Of a DNA stretch of 64,000 bases, positions 53,853-64,000 are shown one piece after another (positions within the stretch are counted from its first letter, which is position 1; each line of letters begins with the position of its first letter). The position numbers were made by a program, and so were the translations under genes. The notes under the pieces are model-generated. The model was not told where the DNA came from. It made no database searches and saw only the letters and a list, made by a program, of their open reading frames with translations. Origin of the DNA: Pseudoips prasinana (taxonomy: Eukaryota; Arthropoda; Insecta; Lepidoptera; Nolidae); NCBI GenBank assembly GCA_951640165.1, contig OX621250.1, positions 18,563,501 to 18,627,500 of the forward strand, written 5' to 3'.

Positions 53853-56800
53853 TTAGTCGTTGCTACATTCAAAGCTGGCTACAGAAGAACATGTGCCATT
53901 ATTACAGTGTGGTAAAGGATTTTGGCAGACTTTGAGCAGTCCACCAAATCGTTTGAGCGGCTTGCAGATCATTCTGGTAGTACAATTGGCGCACGATATT
54001 CTAGGAAGAACGTTATAGTCACAGGTAGTCCATGCAACTCTTTCAACACTTATTACCGTATGGTACAAGGTTGAAACGTCATCGTAGTCAATATGTACGT
54101 GATGATTTGATGCCTGCCCTTGAGCACTATCTGGATTATCAAGACGGCCATCTTGTGCTAATTGGTTGTCTCCCTGATTGGATTCCGTGCCAACTGCTAG
54201 GGTTTGGGCGATTGAAACTTCTATTTGAGTACCCTGAAACAAAAATGTAACTTTTAACAAAATACTGCAAAAGGGGAGGAAGGTTAACGGTCCGTTTTAC
54301 TAAATGTCTTAATTACACCAGCGTGGTATCTTATGTTAAAATATAATGTAATTACAAAATCTCTACACTAAACTGATTTCGATTTCCATATCGGTAAACG
54401 GCAGGTCTGTATGGGATTTTTGTACCGCTAGTAAAATTTCGTGTTTCGGGATATTTTATGTTTTAATTGGTAGTTAATGTGATAGAAAAGGCATTTTTAA
54501 TTTCTTAGATTTTTTGAACTTGGGATATAAAAGTTATAGCCAGTTTTATTTTAAGGTTACGTTTGGTAATCTGTGGGACAACCCCATGACCGTGGATACA
54601 TTGCAGTTCGAAAATCACTCTTACTGCCTAAGTAATAAAGATACTGTAAATAGCAAACCCGACACTACACCCAAGATATCCCGGACGTCAGCCTGTACGA
54701 GATTAGAATGGCTCTCAAACAACTAAAAAACAACAAGGCGCCGGGTGATGATGGAGTTACAGCTGAGCTTCTGAAGGCGGGTGGTACACCGATCCTACGG
54801 GCCCTTCAGAAGTTATTCAACTCCGTCATACTCGAAGGTCAAACGCCAAAAGCATGGCACAGGAGTGTGGTGGTGCTTTTCTTCAAAAAGGGCGATAAAA
54901 CCCTATTGAAGAATTACAGACCCATCTCACTGCTGAGCCATGTTTACAAGTTGTTTTCGAGAGTCATTACGAATCGTGTCGCACGAAGGTTTGACGACTT
55001 CCAGCCTCCCGAACAAGCCGGATTCCGAAAAGGCTACAGTACCATAGACCACATACATACGCTACGGCAAGTTATACAGAAGACAGAGGAGTATAACCAG
55101 CCATTATGCTTAGCGTTTGTGGACTATGAGAAAGCCTTTGATTCTATCGAAACATGGGCCGTGCTGAGGTCTCTTCAAAGGTGCCAAATTGACTATCGGT
55201 ATGTCCAGGTGTTAAAGTGTTTGTACGAAAACGCCACCATGTCAATCCGACTTCAGGACCAGAACTCGAAACCTATTCAATTGCAGCGAGGCGTGAGACA
55301 GGGAGACGTCATATCTCCGAAACTGTTCACCGCTGCATTGGAAGATGTTTTCAAGCTTCTGGGCTGGGAAGGCTTTGGCATCAATGTCAATGGCGAGTAC
55401 ATCACCCACCTTAGATTTGCCGACGACATAGTAGTCATGGCTGAGACCCTTGACGACCTCGGCACAATGCTCGATGGCCTCAGTAGAGTCTCTCAACAAG
55501 TGGGTCTGAAAATGAACATGGATAAGACGAAAATCATGTCGAACATCCATGTTGCACCCACTCTAGTTAAGGTTGGAGACTCTGCACTCGAAGTTGTTGA
55601 GAACTATATTTACCTAGGACAGACCATCCAACTAGGTAGGTCCAACTTCGAAAAGGAGGTCAATCGTAGAATCCAACTCGGCTGGGCAGCGTTCAGGAAG
55701 CTACGTAATATCTTCTCATCCCAAATACCGCAGTGTCTCAAGTCGAAAGTCTTCGACCAGTGTGTGTTGCCAGTGATGACTTACGAAACAGAGACGTGGT
55801 CGCTCACTATGGGCCTTATCAGGCGGCTCAAGGTCACCCAAAGAGCAATGGAAAGGGCTATGCTTGGAGTTTCCCTGCGAGATCGAATAAGAAATGCTGA
55901 GATCCGCAGGCGAACTAAAGTAGCGGACATAGCCCAAAGAATTGCCAAACTGAAGTGGCAGTGGGCAGGGCACATAGCTCGTAGAACTGACGGCCGATGG
56001 GGCAGAAAGGTTCTCGAGTGGCGACCACGAACCGGAAGACGCAGCGTGGGCAGGCCTCCTACACGGTGGACCGACGATCTTGTGCGGGTCGCGGGAAGCC
56101 GCTGGATGCGGGCAGCGCAGGACCGGCTATTGTGGAGATCCTTGGGGGAGGCCTTTGTCCAGCAGTGGACGTCTTTCGGCTGATATGATGATGATGATGA
56201 TGAAATATCAAAGTGTGTCTACTGATGTGGTAATGAAATGCTAGTGTTAACTAGTGTACTAATGAAGATTGTTACATATTATATTTACATAAACATTGTT
56301 ATGGTGATAAAGTAAAATATGTTGTCGCTCTTTTTGTAGTCTTTACATGGATTTATTCCGAACCTGCCCCGAAAACCCTAACCGGGTCGCAAGTTAGGTT
56401 AGGAATATGCAAAAATCTATTATTTGTTGAAATAATGAAAAGTTCTTTATTTCCATTAATTACAAAGTTCATACCCCAGTGTACATTTGTGTGAGGTAGC
56501 GAGGGATTTTATACGAGGTTTTGAGTGGAGGTAAATAAAACAATAGGTTCTTTGTTTTTTGTAACTACATTTATTTTATTAGTATTATTATTAATTCATC
56601 CTTAGTATTACTTCATCTAAGAACATCTTCATATAAGTACCAAACAATAATTATCACATAGCACAAAGCAACATAGGGTTTATTGAGAACTTCACTCTCA
56701 TCGGATAAAGCATGTCTTCTTAGTCGGGGCAACCGAATGTAGCAATTAACACATTGCAAACTCATATTTTAATTAAATGATAAAGAGTCCTTTCGTGAAT

Positions 56801-58234
56801 CCACTGTCAACAGATGTATATTATACGTAGTACGGAGGATAACTCAACGTAAAAATTGCAAGATAATTTGCTAAATTGATGACATGTATCAAAACAACAG
56901 CAATAAATACCTGACAGATTGTCTTTGCCTGTCAATAAATAATTGCCATGAACAAAAAAAATATTGACGACGAAAATCGTTCCTATTCTAAATCGTAATA
57001 ATTAATGAATTATTACGATTTAATGCAACTACTGTGCTTTCATGGGTATAATGAATAAGTTTATAATTATATGATTTATATGCAAATTTGTTCCCATTTA
57101 AAAATAATTAATTATAATTTCGATATTTATATTATTTTACACATGGCAATTTCTGAAAACGTAACTGCGTTTAGTTTACCATTTTATTACGTTTATTTAT
57201 TGAAAATAATTGAAATATTATTTTTGATTTTATTAATTAATCCGAAGTTCTAAAAATATTATACATACATCATACATGAAAATCAATGCCTTAGTTGTCT
57301 TAATAAGTGGTACAAATTATGTAGCTGAACACCAAAAGAAGTTTGCGGTACGATTTTTGCCATTCACATTTGATCTAACGATTCAGTTCATTCGTCAACC
57401 GCTACTAAAAGTAGAGCCAATTTAATAGATCACATTTGACACTTTACTTCACTTTCACTTCAAAATTCAACAACGTAACCTTAATCGGCGGGCAAAGTGT
57501 TTTTTTTTGTAGTTCGAACTGCACATTTGCTCATTTTTTTTTCAGTTCCGATCTATCTTTATTGTAATATTTACCAAATAAGGTCATTTTGCTATTCACT
57601 TTACTAGTAACTGACAGCTGTCAAATATGATATATTAAATTGGCCCTACGTTTTGCCTGCAGACAAAACGGATCTGTTGCAGTGGTTTATCTCTGCAATA
57701 ACCAGTTAAGCGGATATAAGCGGCTATTAGTACAAACAAATAAATATGTGCTATGTATATGTTCTAAAAATTAAATTTACATACATGAGACGATTCTGAA
57801 ATCATTCTCTATCTCATACAAAAAAAAATATTATCAAAATCAGTTTACAAACAACGGAAAAATCACGCAACAAACATACAAAAGATCTCGGTTTAAAAAT
57901 ATTTTTTATAATTAGCTGATTTTTATTGAAATAATTAAAACATCTTCACAAATTAACTTAGTTATGTTTTAGGTATTTAAATAATTACATTACTTTTTAT
58001 ATGTTTAATACTACATATTAATTTTGAATTGTTTATGCCATGGGTTTTCGCAAAGTAACGCCTGATTCCATTATATATTCTGTACGTGTCTGTAATATTA
58101 TTATTTTATAATGACTAACCTTACCTTCAAAACCAACGACTCCAAACAGAAAATAAGCTTGGAGACTAGTGATAAAAATAACTTACCATCATTATGACCA
58201 GCAGAAAGACGAGGTTCATTTGAAAATACCCCAT
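53853..58234 (-). CDS. Gene G: secreted eight-cysteine protein, two exons
   Basis: Minus-strand model: exons 58234-58187 and 54233-53853, with a GT-AG phase-0 intron of 3.95 kb, giving 142 residues. Exon 1 is the signal start (MGYFQMNLVFLLVIMM), closely like that of gene B. Exon 2 completes it (GTQIEVSIAQ) and codes for a Gln/Asp/Asn-rich propeptide with no dibasic site near the domain. The domain starts at residue 87 (TTCDYNVLPRISCANC) with spacing C-x9-C-x2-C-x5-C-x12-C-x6-C-x4-C-x7-C. B and G share TTCD, ISCA, TRMICKP, GGLLK and CNNG, so they are sister copies. A truncated RTE LINE sits in the intron on the opposite strand. The link between exon 1 and exon 2 over 4 kb rests on frame, splice sites and likeness to gene B. 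Function unknown. Confidence 0.72.
54658..56202 (+). mobile_element. RTE LINE, 5'-truncated, in gene G intron
   Basis: It starts within the linker before the reverse transcriptase and ends with (ATGATG)n. AAATAGCAAA (54648-54657) and AAATATCAAA (56203-56212) are probable target duplications with one mismatch. Confidence 0.82.
54708..56183 (+). pseudogene. RTE reverse transcriptase, N-terminally truncated, otherwise open
   Basis: A 491-codon frame with all reverse transcriptase motifs: KAPGDDGVTAELL, NYRPISLLS, LAFVDYEKAFDSIE, GVRQGDVISPKLF and the catalytic FADDIVVMAE, then the C-terminal CVLPVMTYETETW and KWQWAGHIARR blocks. The endonuclease half is missing because of 5' truncation. The frame extends in phase to the element border (TRHYTQDIPD). 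It keeps the Arg-FADD junction that is a stop codon in the copy at 20.2-23.4 kb. Confidence 0.85.
56213..58186. other. Remainder of the gene G intron
   Basis: AT-rich. No exon is recognised. A TCAAATATGATATATTAAATTGG stretch and other inverted words near 57.4-57.7 kb may be an old mobile element, not resolved. Confidence 0.35.
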
Positions 58235-58298
58235 TGTAGAATTTTATTATTGACTACTTTCATATATTCACTTTTATTATCTCTCACTGATTAGGTAT

Positions 58299-58306
58299 TA
58301 TTTATA
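58299..58306 (-). promoter_or_regulatory. Gene G TATA box
   Basis: TATAAATA on the minus strand 65 bp before the ATG, followed by AATCAGTGAGAG, which contains the TCAGT initiator word. Confidence 0.45.
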
Positions 58307-58319
58307 TTATCTCCGATTG

Positions 58320-58700
58320 TTACCAAAATATCCACTTGACATGAAAATTTTTATAAAAACACGAGTGCCTCTTTCACTATTGTACTAAAACGTTATACTA
58401 TTTACTAAATTAGTATTGTAAAAGCAAATCCAAAGTGCGTATTAACCATTTATTACTATGTAAATATATGTACTTCCATTTATATTTAAATACATTCATA
58501 TAGGTGCAGTCAATAACGGGAATAAGTTACAAGTAACAAGCATTTGCCTCAAATGTGTAGTGAACCAGTCTGATATGTTAAAACATTTTCTTTAAATTTG
58601 ATCTAGGTATTTTTGACTTAAACTAGATCTTTTTATTTGAATATAGATTGATTAAACACTTATCAATGCACTACACATACTCGCTGCGAGAGGTCGCCCC
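58320..58700. other. Upstream region of gene G
   Basis: No exon or recognised repeat is seen. Confidence 0.35.
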
Positions 58701-58704
58701 TTAT

Positions 58705-59035
58705 TAGCGACCTATTTTTAGGGTTCCGTACCCAAAGGGTAAAACGGGACCCTATTACTAAGACTCCGCTGTCTGTCGGTCTGTCCGTCAGTCACCAGGC
58801 TGTATCTCATGAACCGTGAAAGTTAGACAGTTGAAATTTTCACATATGATGTATTTCTGTTGCCGCTATAACAACAAATACTAAAAAACAAAATAAAAAT
58901 AAATATTAAGGGGGCTGCCATACAACAAACGAGATGTTTTTTATAGATACGATTATAGAACGTTTTTATAGATAATGGTACGGAACCCTTCGTGCGCGAG
59001 TCCAACTCGCACTTGGCCAGTTTTTTTTCTTCTAC
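58705..59035 (+). repeat. AGGGTTCCGTA...CTCGCACTTGGCC repeat, well preserved
   Basis: It begins AGGGTTCCGTACCCAAAGGG and contains (GTCTGTCGGTCTGTCC). It ends GTACGGAACCCTTCGTGCGC followed by GAGTCCAACTCGCACTTGGC and a T run. I recall this as a very common interspersed repeat of moth and butterfly genomes; its class is not clear from the sequence. Confidence 0.65.
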
Positions 59036-59391
59036 CTACCGACCGCGATGCTCCATTAATTTCTTCGCTAACCTGGAACTGCTGACTACGTGTTTCACCG
59101 TCCTTGTATCGCATCCCTCGGTATCAGAATTTTCTGCTCGTTGGCCTCATACTTTAGTTAGTTTATAAGGCTTTAACTGCTACAGGTCTGTGTATTATTT
59201 AGTAAGTGTAGTCCCGGGACATTTGTGATAGACTCAGGTTGAAAGCCGTAACTACTGTCGATCCCGTTTGCTACGTTCCAGGCCAATAGAGAAGCTCTTG
59301 GATGGTAGCTGAAGGAGTTCCCATTCGTATGTAAATTAATTCTATGTTTCAAAATATCGGTCACTAAACGTACAAAGCCGGGCGAAAGAGT
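59036..59391. other. Intergenic, no gene seen
   Basis: No exon or recognised repeat is seen. Confidence 0.35.
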
Positions 59392-59481
59392 TCCCCAAGG
59401 ATCTCCACAATTGCCGGGCCATGCGCTACCCGCATCCAGTGGCTTCCAGCGACCCTCACAAGATCATCGCTCCATCTTGTG
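59392..59481 (-). repeat. RTE LINE fragment
   Basis: CCAAGGATCTCCACAATTGC and CTTCCAGCGACCCTCACAAG match 20295-20375 in the C-terminal coding part. Neither the 3' end nor a target duplication is present. Confidence 0.7.
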
Positions 59482-59570
59482 GTTCGATTTATTTCGTTAG
59501 TTGTGATCGATTAATTTCCACCATATACTAATGATAAAAATTACCTTATTTGGAGATAGTTTTTATCTCT

Positions 59571-59737
59571 ACTATATAAAACTAAGTCGGGTTTTCCTTC
59601 CTGACGCTATAACTCCAGAACGCACCAACCAATTTCCACGGTTTTGCATTCCTTGGAAAGGTCTCGGGCTCCGTGAGGTTTATAGGAAAGTAAATTTATA
59701 AAATTTAACGCGTGTAACACCGCGGGGCACAGCTAGT
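59571..59737 (+). mobile_element. Short Helitron-like element, forward copy
   Basis: It starts ACTATATAAAACTAAGTCGG and ends GTAACACCGCGGGGCACAGC followed by TAGT. It is the reverse-orientation partner of 19931-20102. Confidence 0.75.
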
Positions 59738-61774
59738 TTCTTATAATAATCACATAGGTACGAATGAGAAATTTAACCAAGAAACTAATAATTTCTGATG
59801 ATAATAAGACTAGGTGGCTATTACGATACTTGCAATGATATAATATCCTATTAGCTATACTGATAATCGTTAAAGAAAAGATTAATTGTAACCAATAAGT
59901 TTAAAATAGTGTTAGGATATGGGGAGGTTCCGAGGTGATGCGTCTTCTTATCGCGACAATAGAAAGACTTATACCCAAAATTGGTCAAGATAATTATAAC
60001 ATAAATTTCTTAAATTCTATTAACTTTTGGTATCCGGTACGTCGATATTGCTTAAAAATCGTATTCCTATCGTGGCCGGCAAATTCTAAAGTTCTAGTTC
60101 CTTACTATACGCGTCACTACTAGGCTTGGATAAGATTTTTTACTCCTTTCTATAAACGATAGCATTAATAGTCCCAACGCTTGTAGATCTCAAAGATGAT
60201 AACATATATGTATAATAGATGAAGATTATAACAAAACTATATGTCTTCTAGCCCCACGTCTTCAACGTTTTGCCGTTCATTAAACATATGGTTCACAATG
60301 TATTTGTCATGTAATAAATAATTTGTATCTAAACTGTATTTTTATTTCGAGACTTAAGCACTTGCTAATAATGTTTAAATAACACAGTTGCTGTATACAT
60401 GATGTTTGTTGTCATGATTATTTTTTATTTGAGAAATAGGTACTTAAACTAGAAATAAATTGGACTTGTTGGTTTTTTAAATTATAAATCTTATGACCCG
60501 TTTCATTATGAAGTAATATTGAAATAATACTTCATAAGAAAATATGAAGTATACCTACTTAGCAACATATAACCGGAAACTAATTTAAAATGGGGTTGAT
60601 AATAGACAATTGTATATCTTGGGGTCCACAATATAATACAATTCTTTGTCGAATAACTAATTTGAACCGTTAGTACTGTATCAGATTCATATTCGGCTTA
60701 CGCAAATATGATCATGCTTCCTCATGTTATAACTAGGTCTAGAGTTTGCGTATACACTTTCGTCGGAATACCCACGTCGCTTTATAATAGAATACTCTCT
60801 TCAACCCTAATAGTCCTTCATATCCTGAGGGACGTTTTCAATTCCTTTGTGACACTCATTCGCACATTCTAGCACACTCTTCAAAATGTATGGTCAAGTC
60901 ATATATCTACATTCCAATCTCATTATGGAATGAGTTACACATATTTATTCAACATTTTAATTTAGTATTATATCTCGTATATAATTTTTAGCTTTATTAG
61001 TTTTAAGTGTAGGTACGGATTCTGGGATTATTAAATTCAGTATTTGTCCATCCAAAGGTTCACTAGAAGAAATTGCTTAATACGATAATACCTCCAAGAA
61101 TAAGCAATTTAAGTAGCATCAACAATGTACGGTTCCCCCCGTATAATTTCAATTAATAAATTATATACTATAATTTGTATAACAGACAAACTGCGCAATT
61201 AAAATAAAATATTCCATTGCATTTTTTATTCACATGATAGCACAGCAATAGTAACCTATTTTACATTTTATGCTCTTTGACAAGTGCCGGTATACATAAC
61301 AAAGGAACTACAAAACTGATAAAACTGTTCACAGGCATATCGTGAGTTCTAACAAAAGTAATAAACTATCCATAGTTAGGTCACCGCGCCGTATAATAAA
61401 GTATTGCTTAGTTGAGTGAGCTTGGCTGGAAACTGGGGTCGTGTATATCAGAGCAAACGGTCGCTTTGTGATTTATAGGACGTTTGCCGATAATAAAAAC
61501 GTTGGGAACAGATTTTCTCTTTTATTTTCATACCTTTTAAAACCGTATATGTTTGAAACTTAAGTCCGTGTATTTGAGCCTCTGTCTGTGACATTTTACT
61601 TTGACATCAATAGGGTTTAGGCATCTGAAGGCTAAGCTTGGAAAATGTTTGTTTTTTCCGTTTATAATATTATTTAGGTTAAGGTATATAACTTGATATT
61701 TAGGTTTAGATATCTTGGATAAGTATATATTTTGATTAATTATTAGATTATGCAGTCTGTCCCACTGCGTGGCA
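59738..61774. other. Intergenic, no gene seen
   Basis: AT-rich, with only short frames lacking motifs. Confidence 0.35.
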
Positions 61775-61890
61775 AGCGCCTCCTCTCACAATGCTCTCAT
61801 TGCGTCTGCATGTCTTCACATGCCATTAAGAAATTCTGGAAATATTTCAGGCATGCAAGTACTCTCACGATGTTTTCTTCCACCATTTTA
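61775..61890 (+). repeat. Small repeat fragment with CACGATGTTTTC block
   Basis: GCATGCAAGTACTCTCACGA and TGTTTTCTTCCACCATTTTA resemble 28000-28043 and 37680-37725. These are pieces of one dispersed repeat. Confidence 0.45.
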
Positions 61891-62274
61891 AGTACGAAAT
61901 AATTATTTTCTAATACGCGGATGAATTTGAAAAGTCAGTGGAACGCGCCTTGGGGTTGAAGTTTTTAAATGGGAAAAAAACCAATAGCTTGGTAGAAAAA
62001 AAAAGACGGCAGCGGGACTGAAAATGGCAGTAGAAACGGCAGCGGTACAGGTGCTCTTCAGTGCAAGTACTTGCACCGAAGGGGTTCCCTATAAATCCCA
62101 AATACAAACAAAAGTTTGGAGTTTCATATTGCTAATTGGGTCGTGTCTACCTTGTCTCTATAGGCCGATGAAGCAGTTCACGTCTTCTAAGCTAACTGCA
62201 ATATTTTTGGAGGTACGTACCCTTAATGTAAGATTCGATTATCTAATTGTTCAAGTTAGTCTAATGTAACCAAT

Positions 62275-62460
62275 GTGTTGCACCCGAGGGAATATCTACC
62301 AAAGGGCGGGCAGCAGCTTCTATCTGAGAACTATGACTATTTTACTGCGATCGCCAACCCGTCTGAGAAGCGTGGTGATTATGGCATATCCCCCCAAGAT
62401 GACTCTTGGGGGAGGCTTTTGACCAGCGATGGACTTCGTACAGCTATTACGATGATGATG
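62275..62460 (+). mobile_element. Internally deleted RTE derivative (non-autonomous)
   Basis: The first 120 bp match the 5' leader/early coding region of the RTE element (GAGGGAATATCTACCAAAG, ACTGCGATCGCCAACCCGTC). They jump directly to the 3' end (TTGGGGGAGGC..., then (ATG)n). AATGTAACCAAT (62263-62274) and AATGTAAACAAT (62461-62472) flank it, one mismatch apart. Confidence 0.75.
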
Positions 62461-62960
62461 AATGTAAACAATAATATTATCTAGAACTAAATTGTTTTAC
62501 GTAACTATAACATTTTTCATTTTTGGTCACATCGGTCTGATATGAACTGTCAGCCGATCTATGCATTTCTATATATCGGTCGTTTACGTCCTGACAAAAA
62601 CATGGGTTCAATAATATTGTTTAATTATTAAATTATAACGTAATTATCATAACAAGTGCTATTTTATCGTGATGTACGAATAGTTCACGTTTATCACGCT
62701 TGTTTTCTTTCAGTTATGTGTCACGATTGCAGGCTCCGCAATTGACTTTGTTCTGTTGTGTCAAACAAGTAATAGTATAAGAACCAATGAGACTATTTTT
62801 ACACTCATATATTTTCAGATATCTATTTTTCTAGGTTATTAAGAGAAATGCATTACTACCAAGCCATCATATTGCGATAATTATATATTTTTTGTTTTGT
62901 ATTTGAATATTTTTAGACCAAAGACCTAAATGATGAAATTTATTTAGTACTTTGATATTA
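62461..62960. other. Intergenic, no gene seen
   Basis: AT-rich. No exon is seen. Confidence 0.35.
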
Positions 62961-62962
62961 AC

Positions 62963-63175
62963 ATGCACGAGCGGCGAAGCGGCTAAGACAGTCACCCCGC
63001 CGCTTCGTCTCGCGGGTTCGAGTCCCGCGCCGGACAACTATTTGTGTGACCCATAAATAGTTGGTCTGAGTCTGGATGTAATTTGGGTCCGTCTATTATA
63101 TGTTCTTAAAGTACCCCGTGACATAGTGATTAGGTTCCCTAGTGCGGGCGTTGTCTTGTTAAATAAAAAAACATA
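62963..63175 (+). repeat. tRNA-headed SINE (family d), forward copy
   Basis: The head has GCGAAGCGGCTAAGACAG and a B box GGTTCGAGTCCCGCG. The body has TGTGTGACCCATAAATAGTT, GTCCGTCTATTATATG and GTACCCCGTGACATAG, and it ends in AAATAAAAAA. The reverse copy is at 35.35-35.56 kb. Confidence 0.72.
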
Positions 63176-63299
63176 CACTTGTACTTGTCAAGCTCACAAA
63201 GCAGTCTAATACAATATTAAATTAACTAGACATTAGAACCAGTTCATCCGTAAGATCTGTTTAATCACATTAAATGTTGAAAAAATTTTAAATAAATAT

Positions 63300-63570
63300 C
63301 AAGTGCTTGCTTGCTTATCGTATGGGCAGTGGTTACCCTGGTGTCAGAGTTGTTCAAGCCGCCCAGTAGGCCTCTGACATGGCTTAACGACTGTTACCTA
63401 ATGGCTACAACCGGGACCGACGGCTTAACGTGCCCTCCGAAGCACGGAGACGCTCACAAATTAAACCACTTTGGCGGTCACCCATCTATAGACTGACCGC
63501 GAGCCTAGTTGCTTAACCTCGCCAATCACTTACGGACCGGTGAGAGCATCTGGCTATGAGCGCCTCAATA
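63300..63570 (+). repeat. Dispersed repeat (family b), best copy
   Basis: From TCGTATGGGCAGTGGTTACC through CAAGCCGCCCAGTAGGCCTC, GTGCCCTCCGAAGCACGGAG and GACCGCGAGCCTAGTTGC to GGTGAGAGCATCTGGC. No coding frame or terminal repeats are recognised. Confidence 0.65.
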
Positions 63571-63863
63571 AAAAATATCAAGTTATTTAACTAAACGTAA
63601 ATGTATTAGTCCGTAGTCTTGTTTATACAAATTGACTTTTAATGGAGTATAAGTAATGCCTGACAATTCACATACCCACGATATACCGTACATTCATTCC
63701 ATATACAGTAAAATTGCTTCGCGCCGATTTAATACCAGAGGATGGTAATTAGACAGGTAGATTATTATATCCTGCCTTTTACTGGGATATTTATTTAATT
63801 TAATTATGTATTATATATATTATATCCGACCCTCACAGAATTTTTATTTCAAGTATGTATAAT

Positions 63864-63979
63864 ATGACCAATAAATTCGTTTTCCTATTTCTGATCTATG
63901 TCGTTTTGTCGAGAAGTAGAAGGAGTATACACTCCTCCAAACGAATATATGAACACAATTTTGGTAAAACTTACGGGCA
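63864..63979 (+). CDS. Possible first exon of a secreted peptide precursor
   Basis: From an ATG at 63864 the frame reads MTNKFVFLFLIYVVLS, a convincing signal-peptide core, then RSRRSIHSSKR and IYEHNFGKTYG with two basic cleavage-like sites. A consensus donor GTAAGT starts at 63980. Without splicing the frame stops at 63983 after 39 codons. A TATA-like run (TATATATATTATATC) is at about 63811-63826. The spacing of basic sites recalls neuropeptide precursors, but no family is recognised and the next exon is outside the window. It does not fit the first-exon pattern of genes A-G. Confidence 0.35.
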
Positions 63980-64000
63980 GTAAGTATAAATTTTTGCCAA

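Noticed and set aside
62967..63040. A tRNA gene
   Set aside because: The same head with the same body is found in reverse at 35.35-35.56 kb, and it ends in an A tail.
1..64000. CRISPR arrays, bacterial operons or phage modules
   Set aside because: No such repeats or operons. Introns, SINEs, LINEs and poly(A) tails show a eukaryotic genome.

Overview
The window is AT-rich, non-coding-dense insect DNA, most probably from a moth or butterfly. It carries Helitron-like elements with (GTCT)n tracts and CTAGT ends, several tRNA-headed SINE families, RTE-type LINEs ending in (ATG)n, BEL/Pao and jockey/CR1-like elements, and a multi-exon neuropeptide-like precursor 1 gene. Host genes have short exons and GT-AG introns, so the gene models below were assembled by hand from exon frames and splice sites.

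Layout. 1-9.8 kb: repeats, including a BEL/Pao gag(-protease) reading frame running off the left edge, a LINE with an intact 745-codon reverse transcriptase frame, a MITE and SINEs. 9.87-13.42 kb: Nplp1 (+), five exons and 467 residues, with six N-I-x-x-L-A-R-type peptides. 16.1-58.2 kb: seven paralogous genes, here named A to G, each coding for a small secreted protein with the same eight-cysteine domain (C-x9-C-x2-C-x5-C-x9-12-C-x6-7-C-x4-C-x7-C). They alternate strictly in strand: A-, B+, C-, D+, E-, F+, G-. A, C, D and E have three exons, a basic cleavage site before the domain and a Ser/Thr-rich tail. B, F and G have two exons and no such tail. 58.3-64 kb: almost only repeats, plus a possible first exon of another secreted peptide at the right edge.

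The cluster is the most interesting content. All members begin with a 13-16 residue signal-peptide exon, followed by a phase-0 intron and a second exon that completes the signal (usually ending A-Q). The propeptides diverge freely while the cysteine spacing is held, as expected for tandemly duplicated secreted effectors or matrix proteins. I do not recognise the family with certainty. D and E are a recent inverted duplicate pair, and A, D and E (C in part) share a promoter module. Much of the intergenic and intronic space is mobile DNA, often nested. One RTE LINE is bounded by 11-bp target duplications and has a 407-bp paralogous copy of its empty site about 0.6 kb further on.
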